From: Streptomyces sp. NBC_00094
GTDB taxonomy: Bacteria; Actinomycetota; Actinomycetes; Streptomycetales; Streptomycetaceae
Assembly: GCF_026343125.1 (NCBI RefSeq)
Contig: NZ_JAPEMB010000001.1
Coordinates: 7,569,501-7,633,500 of the forward strand
Reading direction: 5' to 3'
DNA: 64,000 nt
Shown here: piece by piece, positions 25,814 to 32,289 of the stretch
Numbering within the stretch: the first letter of the stretch is position 1
How the letters are laid out: every line of letters begins with the position of its first letter
Notes under the pieces: generated by a model
What the model was told of the DNA's origin: nothing
Databases searched by the model: none
What the model saw: only the letters and a program-made list of their open reading frames with translations
Program-made: the position numbers and the translations under genes

Positions 25814-26688
25814 CCCCCGACCTCACCGCCACCCCGGCCCCCGCCCGCGCGCCCCGGCGCCGGCGTCGTCTTCCCGTCGGGGCCGTGCTGACCTACTTGT
25901 CGCTGCTCGCCGCCACCGCGGTCGTCCTGCTGCCGCTGACCGTCGTCTTCCTCACCTCCCTCAAGACGTCGGAGGAAGTCGGAGACGGCGGTGCGCTCTC
26001 GCTGCCGGGGAACTGGCTGAACTTCGACAACTACGTCACGGCGTTCACCGATGGCAACATGCTCATGGCCTTCGGGAACACCGCGTTCATCCTGTTCTTC
26101 TCCATCGGCGGCACCGTCGTCATCGGCTCGATGACGGCCTACGCGGTCGACCGTTTCGACTTCAGGGCCAAGAAGCTCGTCATGGCGCTCTTCCTGATCG
26201 CCACCCTCGTCCCCGCCGTCACCACGCAGGTCGCCACGTTCCAGGTCATCAGCGGCTTCGGCCTGGTCGACACCCGCTGGGCCCCGATCCTGCTCTACAT
26301 GGGCACGGACATCGTCTCCGTGTACATCTTCCTGCAGTTCATCAGGGGCATTCCCACCTCGCTGGACGAGGCGGCCCGGCTCGACGGCGCCAACGCCTTC
26401 ACGATCTACCGGAAGATCATCTTTCCGCTGCTCAAGCCGGCGATCGCCACCGTCGTCATCATCAAGGGGATCACCACGTACAACGACTTCTACATCCCCT
26501 TCCTCTACATGCACTCCGAGGACCTCGGGACGATCTCCACCGCGCTGTTCCGCTTCAAGGGCCCCTTCGGGGCGCATTGGGAGGCCATCTCGGCCGGCGC
26601 GATCCTCGTCATCCTGCCGACGCTGATCATCTTCCTGCTGCTGCAGCGCTGGATCTACAACGGCTTCTCACAGGGAGCAACCAAGTAG
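25810..26688 (+). CDS. second ABC sugar importer permease (MalG-like)
   Basis: 292 residues from ATG 25810. Six membrane segments with EAA loop LDEAARLDGANAFTIYRKII. Last gene of the importer 2 operon, followed by a hairpin. No ATPase gene is present. Confidence 0.92.
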   Translation: MTPDLTATPAPARAPRRRRRLPVGAVLTYLSLLAATAVVLLPLTVVFLTSLKTSEEVGDGGALSLPGNWLNFDNYVTAFTDGNMLMAFGNTAFILFFSIGGTVVIGSMTAYAVDRFDFRAKKLVMALFLIATLVPAVTTQVATFQVISGFGLVDTRWAPILLYMGTDIVSVYIFLQFIRGIPTSLDEAARLDGANAFTIYRKIIFPLLKPAIATVVIIKGITTYNDFYIPFLYMHSEDLGTISTALFRFKGPFGAHWEAISAGAILVILPTLIIFLLLQRWIYNGFSQGATK

Positions 26689-26723
26689 CGGCGGGCGCCA
26701 CTTCGCGGGGCCGGGTCGTACGA

Positions 26724-26744
26724 GGGGACGGCCCGGCCGTCCCC
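26724..26744. terminator. hairpin between convergent importer 2 and LacI genes
   Basis: GGGGACGGC CCG GCCGTCCCC, a 9-bp perfect GC-rich stem with a 3-nt loop in the 73-nt gap. Confidence 0.8.
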
Positions 26745-26761
26745 GCTCGCGTGGGGCCGCG

Positions 26762-27793
26762 TCAGGGGGAGGTCGGCTTCGAGGGCGGTGGGCAGGTGCT
26801 GCCCCGAGGGACGAACCGCGCGTACCCCTCGCGGATGTCGTCGACGTCCTCGCCGTCGATGAGGGCGAGGAGCGCGGTGGCGGCCCGGGCGCCGTAGGCC
26901 GGGATGTCCCGGGTGACGGCGGACAGCATGGGGCGGACCACCTGCGTCAGCGGCGACTCGTCCCAGGCCACGATCGACAGGTCGGCGGGGATGGAGAGAT
27001 TCAGCTCCTGGGCCACGGAGAGCGCGGCCACCGCCATGATGTCGTTGTCGAAGATCATGGCGGTCGGCCGGTTCGGGCCGATCAGCAGGGTGCGGGCGGC
27101 GCTCGCCCCCTCACCGCCGGTGTAGTCGGTGTACGTCACGGTGGCTTCGGGAATGCCCGCCTCCCGGCAGGCGGTACGCAGCGCGGTGTCGCGGACTTCG
27201 GTGTGGGCCAGCCCGGCGGGGCCCGCGACGCGCGCGATGTTCCGGTGCCCGAGCATCGCCAGGTAGCGCACGATCTCGTGCACGCTCTCGCCGTCGTCCG
27301 ACCAGATCGCGGGGAGGGTGCCGGACGCGGAGGGCGGGCCGATGGCCACGGCGGGCAGGCCCATGGCCTCGACGGTGGGGACGCGGCGGTCCTCGGCCTG
27401 GAGGTCCATCAGGAACACCCCGTCGATCCGACGCTCGCCCCACCAGCGCCGGCACAGCTCGATCTCGCTGTCCTGGTCCGCGACCATCTGGAGCATCAGA
27501 CCGTACGACCGCTCGGACAGCACGCCTTCCACGCCGCTGATGAACTCCATGAAGAACGGCTCGACTCCGAGCGTCCGGGCCGGGCGCCGCACGGTGAGCC
27601 CCACGGCCTGTGCCCGCCCGCCGGTGAGGGCCCGGGCGGCACTGTTCGGGCGCCAGCCCAGCTCCTCCGCGATGCTCTTGATCGAGGCGCGGGTGGCCTC
27701 CGACACGCCGGGCTGGCCGTTGAGCGCGTACGAGACCGCCACCTTGGACACGCCCGCGCGGCGTGCGATGTCCGCCATGGTAGGCCGCTTCAC
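26762..27793 (-). CDS. LacI family transcriptional regulator (2)
   Basis: 343 residues from GTG 27793 (VKRPTMADIARRAGVSKVAV). LacI helix-turn-helix and hinge (PNSAARALTGGRAQ), then an effector domain with EPFFMEFISGVEGVLSERS and FDNDIMAVAALSV. Same length and same landmarks as the LacI regulator at 20 kb, pointing to duplication and divergence. Convergent to importer 2; a quasi-palindrome about 100 nt upstream may be its own operator. Confidence 0.93.
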   Translation of the reverse strand: MKRPTMADIARRAGVSKVAVSYALNGQPGVSEATRASIKSIAEELGWRPNSAARALTGGRAQAVGLTVRRPARTLGVEPFFMEFISGVEGVLSERSYGLMLQMVADQDSEIELCRRWWGERRIDGVFLMDLQAEDRRVPTVEAMGLPAVAIGPPSASGTLPAIWSDDGESVHEIVRYLAMLGHRNIARVAGPAGLAHTEVRDTALRTACREAGIPEATVTYTDYTGGEGASAARTLLIGPNRPTAMIFDNDIMAVAALSVAQELNLSIPADLSIVAWDESPLTQVVRPMLSAVTRDIPAYGARAATALLALIDGEDVDDIREGYARFVPRGSTCPPPSKPTSP

Positions 27794-27891
27794 GCGCCAC
27801 CCCTGTTCCTTGCCGGTCCGCTGTCGATGCCCTGACTTTACCGCTCGACCGGCAGCGCACCGAGGGGGTCCTGCCTCCCGCCGTTCCTGGA

Positions 27892-27905
27892 GTTAGCCGG
27901 TTAAC
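27892..27905. promoter_or_regulatory. quasi-palindrome GTTAGCCGGTTAAC upstream of LacI gene 2
   Basis: A 14-bp inverted repeat with one mismatched pair, centred on CCGG, 99 nt upstream of the LacI start. Resembles the ACCGGT-centred elements at 23324 and 19519. Candidate autoregulatory operator. Confidence 0.4.
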
Positions 27906-27969
27906 CGCCGTGCTGCGGGAGCGGGCGAATCGGCTCCCGGCGGGAGCGGGGGGCGCCCGCCCCGGCACG

Positions 27970-28218
27970 TCATCCGTCCGAGGCCACCTCGGTCGCCTCG
28001 GCCACCGTGGCCTCCTCGGCCTCCCAGCGCAGCAGGTCGCCGGGCTGGCACTTGAGCACCTCGCAGAGCGCGGCGAGCGTCGCGAAGCGCACCGCCTTGG
28101 CGCGGCCGTTCTTGAGTACCGCCAGGTTGGCGGGAGTGATCCCCACGCGGTCCGCGAGCTCGCCCACGGACATCTTGCGCCTGGCCAGCATCACGTCGAT
28201 GTCGACGGCGATCGGCAT
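27970..28218 (-). CDS. small Cro/CI-type HTH regulator (YozG-like)
   Basis: 82 residues. The DNA-binding domain covers residues 5-68: VMLARRKMSVGELADRVGIT with recognition helix ITPANLAVLKNG and LAALCEVLKCQPGDLLRWE. The start codon ATG 28218..28216 overlaps the last base of the DUF2975 stop (TGATG), so translation is coupled. DUF2975 membrane protein plus this type of HTH protein is a common bacterial gene pair of unknown physiology. It likely binds the palindrome at 28736. Confidence 0.92.
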   Translation of the reverse strand: MPIAVDIDVMLARRKMSVGELADRVGITPANLAVLKNGRAKAVRFATLAALCEVLKCQPGDLLRWEAEEATVAEATEVASDG

Positions 28219-28703
28219 CAGATCACCTCGTCCAACTCGGCCTGCATACGGGCCGCTTCGACGTTACGCGCGACGGCCTGGGCGAGCAGCATCCGCAGCA
28301 CGAGCACAATGAGAGCGACCCCCAGGATGGCCACGCCGACCCCGCCCATGATGACGGTGACGCCCGGGTCCTCCCGCTGGCCCGGCGCGTTGATGGCCGT
28401 GACCGCGAACCACACGAGGGCAGCCGCCACGATCGCGCCGATCACGACGTCGACGTACCGGAAGGCGGCGTGGGAGAACACGGTTCCGCGTCGCACCATC
28501 GCCACCAGCCGCCAAATGCAGACCAGGGCGACCTGGACCGATACCAGGCCCAGGATCGTGAGCACGCGCAGCGGGGTCAGCGGGAGCGACCCGTCCTCCG
28601 GGTCGGTGGCCAGCGCCCACACCATCAATGCCTGTACGCCCACAGTGCCGGCGAGCACCACTACGAGCACGGCGCGCAGCGCGCCCACTGTCAGTCTTCC
28701 CAT
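28218..28703 (-). CDS. DUF2975 membrane protein
   Basis: About 161 residues from ATG 28703, preceded by GAAGGA at a good distance; an ATG five codons earlier (28718) would contain that ribosome site and is less likely. Four predicted membrane segments (around residues 10-30, 50-70, 90-110, 120-145), as in DUF2975. Function unknown. First gene of the pair with the HTH regulator. Confidence 0.88.
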   Translation of the reverse strand: MGRLTVGALRAVLVVVLAGTVGVQALMVWALATDPEDGSLPLTPLRVLTILGLVSVQVALVCIWRLVAMVRRGTVFSHAAFRYVDVVIGAIVAAALVWFAVTAINAPGQREDPGVTVIMGGVGVAILGVALIVLVLRMLLAQAVARNVEAARMQAELDEVI

Positions 28704-28735
28704 GGCCCATCCTTCCATCGAGTGGCGATGGGAAT

Positions 28736-28752
28736 CTATCGAGATTCGATAG
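28736..28752. promoter_or_regulatory. perfect operator-like palindrome upstream of DUF2975-HTH pair
   Basis: CTATCGA GAT TCGATAG: 7-bp perfect arms and a 3-nt spacer, 33 nt upstream of the ATG. AT-rich compared with surroundings, so it probably overlaps the promoter and is the autoregulatory site of the small HTH protein. Confidence 0.75.
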
Positions 28753-28768
28753 GTGAGGCAAGGGTTGG

Positions 28769-28810
28769 GGCGGAGGGCGGAGGGCGGAGGGCGGAGGGCG
28801 GAGGGCGGAG
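28769..28810. repeat. six heptamer tandem repeats GGCGGAG
   Basis: Six perfect GGCGGAG units followed by a degenerate one, in the intergenic region behind the mannanase gene. On the complementary strand it reads CTCCGCC. Phase-variable or simply slippage-prone. Confidence 0.9.
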
Positions 28811-28846
28811 GGCGAGCGGCGGAGCACCCGCTCGTCCTGACCGTGC

Positions 28847-28889
28847 ACGAGTCGCCCTTCCGCCCGCATCGGCCGGAAGGGCGACTCGT
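28847..28889 (-). terminator. terminator hairpin of the mannanase gene
   Basis: A 16-bp perfect stem (28847-28862 with 28874-28889) and an 11-nt loop, 34 nt past the mannanase stop codon. Confidence 0.85.
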
Positions 28890-28922
28890 CGTCCCGCGGG
28901 TGCGGGGGAGTGTCCGAGAAGG

Positions 28923-30233
28923 TCAGTGGTCGGCGGAGCTGCCGCGGACGACGCAGGAGCGGTTGCTCTCCCAGCCCCATCCGTCGCCGTCGGGGTCGGA
29001 CGCGGTGCCGTTGACGCAGTACGGGTACCCGTTCGGCGCGGTGCCGCCGGTGGAGCCGGTGTCCGCCGCGCTGCCGCGGACGACGCAGGAGCGGTTGCTC
29101 TCCCAGCCCCATCCGTCGCCGTCGGGGTCGGACGCGGTGCCGTTGACGCAGTACGGGTACCCGTTCGGCGCGGTGCCGCCGCCCGTCTCTCCGCCGTCGT
29201 CACCTCCGTTGTCACCGCCTCCATTGCCGAAGACGGTGGCGGCCTTGGACGTGGTGGAGATGCCGTTCGCGCCGTTGAGGAACCGGTTGCCCCAACCGGT
29301 CAGGGAGTCGGCGTTGAACCCGTTCACCATGTCGAGGTACTCGACGCCGCTTCCGTTGCCGCTCCAGGACCAGCCGAGGTAGCCCAGCCGCAGGGCCTGG
29401 GCGGTCGCCATGATCGCGTTCTCGTCGGGGTTGCCGTCGCTGTGGGCGTCGCCGAACTCCCCGACGACGAGGGGAAGGCCGTTGCCGACGAAGTGGTTCA
29501 GGTAGTCCTGCACCTCGGCTGCGGTGTCGTAGACGCCGTACATGTGGATGGAGAAGATCGTGTTGCGGTCGGGGTCGGAGGCGAAGACCGAAGCGGCGTT
29601 GTTCCGCATGGTGTTCGACCAGTCCTGACCCCAGTTGGGGGCGTCCACCATCAGGGCGTGGTCGAGGCCGGCGGCGCGGAGCTTGCGGATGGCGTTCTTC
29701 GTGGCGTCCGTCCATGCGCTGTAGTTGCTGTTTCCGAAGGGCTCGTTGCCGATGTTCACGACGACGTAGTCCTCCTGGCCCTCCAGCGCGCTCTTGACGC
29801 CGATCCAGTAGTCCGCCGCCTTGTCGAGGGAGGTCGCGGCCCCGTCCTCGCCGTAACCCGTCGTGTCGTGCACCTCGAGCACGCAGATCACCTTGCTCGC
29901 CTTGCACTGCCCGATCAGCGACGCGACCTCGGCCGTGCCGGTACGGGTCCACCGGTCGCCGCTGCCGAGGACGACCCGGACGGTGTTGGCGCCCTTGGCG
30001 GCGATGTCGGCGATCGAGCTCGTCCGGTCCGGGTACCAGGCGTGAGCATGGTTGACGCCACGCATCACGAACTCGTTCCCGTTGGCCTCGTACACGCGGC
30101 CGTTGGCGACGTGGATGCCCGTCGCGGCCGCCTCGGCATCACCGGCAGGGCCGAAGACGGGCAGCAGCAGGCCGGCGACACCGGCGAGGGCAGCGCCGAA
30201 GGTCGTGAGCCAACGGCTCCGTGGAATGTTCAT
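28923..30233 (-). CDS. secreted GH5 endo-beta-mannanase with two CBM10-like modules
   Basis: 436 residues. Signal peptide residues 1-36 (ends DAEAAA). The catalytic domain starts TGIHVANGRVYEANGNEFVM and has the GH5_8 mannanase hallmarks RGVNHAHAWY, acid/base E164 in NIGNEPFG and nucleophile E259 in VVGEFGDA. A Gly/Asp linker and two near-identical CBM10-like modules (NGYPYCVNG...DGWGWESNRSCV) follow. Ribosome site AAGGAG before ATG 30233. The GACAACGTTGTC operator is 41 nt upstream. It cuts mannan chains outside the cell to feed the importers. Confidence 0.93.
   Translation of the reverse strand: MNIPRSRWLTTFGAALAGVAGLLLPVFGPAGDAEAAATGIHVANGRVYEANGNEFVMRGVNHAHAWYPDRTSSIADIAAKGANTVRVVLGSGDRWTRTGTAEVASLIGQCKASKVICVLEVHDTTGYGEDGAATSLDKAADYWIGVKSALEGQEDYVVVNIGNEPFGNSNYSAWTDATKNAIRKLRAAGLDHALMVDAPNWGQDWSNTMRNNAASVFASDPDRNTIFSIHMYGVYDTAAEVQDYLNHFVGNGLPLVVGEFGDAHSDGNPDENAIMATAQALRLGYLGWSWSGNGSGVEYLDMVNGFNADSLTGWGNRFLNGANGISTTSKAATVFGNGGGDNGGDDGGETGGGTAPNGYPYCVNGTASDPDGDGWGWESNRSCVVRGSAADTGSTGGTAPNGYPYCVNGTASDPDGDGWGWESNRSCVVRGSSADH
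28939..29181. repeat. 111-bp direct repeat coding the two CBM10 modules
   Basis: 28939-29049 and 29071-29181 appear identical by eye over 111 bp, offset by 132 bp. Each encodes one CBM10-like module. The identity at synonymous positions means a very recent duplication or gene conversion. Confidence 0.9.
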
Positions 30234-30273
30234 GCCTCTCCTTGAATCTCGTGGGGGCTCGCCCGGATATCGA

Positions 30274-30285
30274 GACAACGTTGTC
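30274..30285. promoter_or_regulatory. LacI-type operator GACAACGTTGTC upstream of mannanase
   Basis: A perfect 12-bp palindrome 41 nt upstream of the mannanase ATG. On the coding (minus) strand it overlaps TTGACA, a consensus-like -35 box, so a bound repressor would exclude RNA polymerase. Confidence 0.85.
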
Positions 30286-30608
30286 AAGATGACGTCAGGA
30301 TCTGAATCCGGGCCATGCGGTGTGCGGGGGGTTGCCGTTGTGCGGCGCGGACTCGTCGGCGCCGCTCGGCTGACGTGAGTCCCCATAAGAAGGCCTCGGC
30401 GCCTTCTCCGTGTCAAGGGATGTGACGCCGGCATGACGTCCTGAGGGAATTTTAGTGAGTTCAGTGAAAGTAAACTCAAGCTAAACCACGTGAGTTCGAA
30501 GAAGAGGCTTGTTGCCGCTTTCCTTTTCCCTTACCGTCCCTTCTCGATCGACCGGTGAGCGGCAGGCGCGAGGCCGGGGTGTCAGAGGCGGCGGGCAGAC
30601 TGGGACGC
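30286..30608. promoter_or_regulatory. intergenic region between mannanase and DUF6461 gene
   Basis: 323 nt without a convincing gene. It holds a palindrome TGACGTCA (30290-30297), an AT-rich stretch (30445-30490), and the direct repeat GTGAGTTC (30455-30462 and 30490-30497), with an inverted AACTC between. It probably carries the promoter of the DUF6461 gene. Confidence 0.4.
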
Positions 30609-31436
30609 ATGACTTTGGTGACTGCGGACGACTATGCCTGGATACGTTCCTCTGCCCTGTTCCGCGACGCGATAGAGGGCGGATACGGCCTGACCCTGGT
30701 GCGGGACGTCGCTCCCGGCGACGTCCTGCAGGCGATGGGGGCGGAGCCGCAGGGCACGTGCGCGGGGGTGGACGCGCTGATCGAAGCGCATCTGAACCAG
30801 CGTGATGCGACGGACTACTGGGACGACTCCTTCATCGCGGGCGCTTTCACCGTGCCGGGCACGGACGGCGACTGGACGCTCGTCCTGCACTTCGACGGCG
30901 GCGTGGGGATGCGAGCGCGCTTCCTGGAGGCCCTGTCGGCGGGCGGGCGGGCCGTGACGCACTCCAGTAACGGGGGCGCGCCCATCGACTTGTTCCACTG
31001 GTACGAGGCCGGCGAGCACCGGACCACGTTCGAATGGCCCACGGCCAGGGACGGCAGCACCCCGGACGACCTGGTCCCCCTGATGCGAGAGGTCGGCTTC
31101 GCCCTGCCCGAGAACGGGGCCGGGGGCGAGAGCGAGGACGGAGACGGCGAGGGGCTGAGCACCGACACCAAGGCGGCGGTCCTCGCCCTCGCGGAGCGGA
31201 TGACCGGTGTACGGGTCACGGAGGAGCTGCTCAAGGACGCCGAGTACCACCTGGGGCACGTACCGGAGGAGCCCGCCGAGGAGTGGACCAAGATCGTCAT
31301 CGACATCACCGACGCGCACGGGGAGCGCCTCTACAAGGAAGTCACCCGCGAGGAGGTCGAGGCCGCCACGGCCCGCGCCCGCGAGGAGGCCAATGCGCCG
31401 ATCGTCATCCTGGGCCCTTCGTCACCCACCTCCTGA
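30609..31436 (+). CDS. DUF6461 family protein
   Basis: 275 residues from ATG 30609 (MTLVTADDYAW); an upstream in-frame GTG is possible. The opening TADDYAWIRSS...LTLVRDVAPGDVLQAMGA is the DUF6461 pattern, an actinobacterial family without known function. The last 110 residues are acidic and helical, with VTREEVEAATARAREEA at the end. No signal peptide or membrane segment. It ends 3 nt before the stop of the convergent SUKH-3 gene. Confidence 0.75.
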   Translation: MTLVTADDYAWIRSSALFRDAIEGGYGLTLVRDVAPGDVLQAMGAEPQGTCAGVDALIEAHLNQRDATDYWDDSFIAGAFTVPGTDGDWTLVLHFDGGVGMRARFLEALSAGGRAVTHSSNGGAPIDLFHWYEAGEHRTTFEWPTARDGSTPDDLVPLMREVGFALPENGAGGESEDGDGEGLSTDTKAAVLALAERMTGVRVTEELLKDAEYHLGHVPEEPAEEWTKIVIDITDAHGERLYKEVTREEVEAATARAREEANAPIVILGPSSPTS

Positions 31437-31439
31437 CGA

Positions 31440-31979
31440 TCACAGCCAGGCTGCCCGCTCGGTACGAGCGGGACCGCCATCGCCATCCACCACGTAGGTC
31501 AGTGCCTCTGCGAAGCTGGGGCCCAGCTGCCACAGGAAGCCCGCTCCCACGGCGATGACACGCCCGCTCGCCGCCACGTATGACCTGTACTGGATTGACC
31601 ACATGCCCAGAGGGCTGTAGTTCTCCCCGTATCGGCGCCTCAGCCTCTGAGCCTCCATAGACGCGTCGATACAGGCGTCAACGGGATCCAGGTGCAGCGA
31701 CGAGGAAGGGACACGAGCCGGAGAACTTTTGATCGTCAGTCCGCCGAACTCTGCCCAGACCGCTGTCGCCACCTCGTTGAACTCGAACCCGGCCGCCACG
31801 AGTCGTTGTGTCCAGGTCTCGGTGTCGATCCGTCGTCCTGCGCTCCACCCGGCAGTCCTGAGCGCTTCCCACACCGAGGGCCCGCAGCCCGTCAACAATC
31901 CACCGATGCGCTCTATGCGCCCACCCCGTCTCCTCGGCAAACCTGCTTTCACGCAAGTCTTGCAAGTGCGGACCCGCAC
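31440..31979 (-). CDS. SUKH-3 domain protein (immunity-type)
   Basis: Up to 179 residues; the true start is uncertain (GTG 31979 is the longest, and the conserved part begins at SVWEALRTAGWSAGRR). The SUKH-3 pattern is clear: AGWSAGRRIDT, FEFNEVATAVWAEFGGLTI, and GENYSPLGMWS followed by a strand-rich end. SUKH proteins are mostly immunity proteins against polymorphic or RHS toxins, sometimes regulators. No toxin is adjacent; the nearest RHS gene begins 2.2 kb away on the same strand. Confidence 0.7.
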   Translation of the reverse strand: MRVRTCKTCVKAGLPRRRGGRIERIGGLLTGCGPSVWEALRTAGWSAGRRIDTETWTQRLVAAGFEFNEVATAVWAEFGGLTIKSSPARVPSSSLHLDPVDACIDASMEAQRLRRRYGENYSPLGMWSIQYRSYVAASGRVIAVGAGFLWQLGPSFAEALTYVVDGDGGPARTERAAWL

Positions 31980-31992
31980 AGTACAGGGCGGC

Positions 31993-32274
31993 GTGGCACG
32001 TGCCGGCAGGGAGATCCTCGACCGGGAGATCGAGAGCCGGGGGCTGGACTGGATCGACAGGCAGCGCGTCGCGACGGAGGTATCGCGGCACCTCGACGAG
32101 CCGCTCAGGAACGAGTACTTCCAGGCTTTGATCGACGGGTGCGGTCAGGTGCAACTGTCCGCAGCAGGAAGGCGGCCGGCCGGTCACCAGGCCCACCCCG
32201 GAGAAGGCGGACCAGGCGGCCGGCCGACTGTGACGCGGAAGCGCCGACGGCCGGCCGCCCGGCTCCCCTCGTGA
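31993..32274 (+). CDS. small ORF or gene remnant, function unknown
   Basis: A 93-residue frame from GTG 31993. The first half (ILDREIESRGLDW, then QRVATEVSRHLDEPL) looks like a real amphipathic helical protein with GC-rich third positions; the second half is basic low-complexity and probably not coding in origin. No ribosome site is visible. It may be the truncated end of a lost gene divergent from the SUKH-3 gene. I do not recognise a family. Confidence 0.3.
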   Translation: MARAGREILDREIESRGLDWIDRQRVATEVSRHLDEPLRNEYFQALIDGCGQVQLSAAGRRPAGHQAHPGEGGPGGRPTVTRKRRRPAARLPS

Positions 32275-32289
32275 TCGCCAGGACACCCC

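Noticed and set aside
28769..28810. CRISPR-like repeat array.
   Set aside because: Units are 7 bp without spacers; no CRISPR array or cas gene was seen anywhere in the window.
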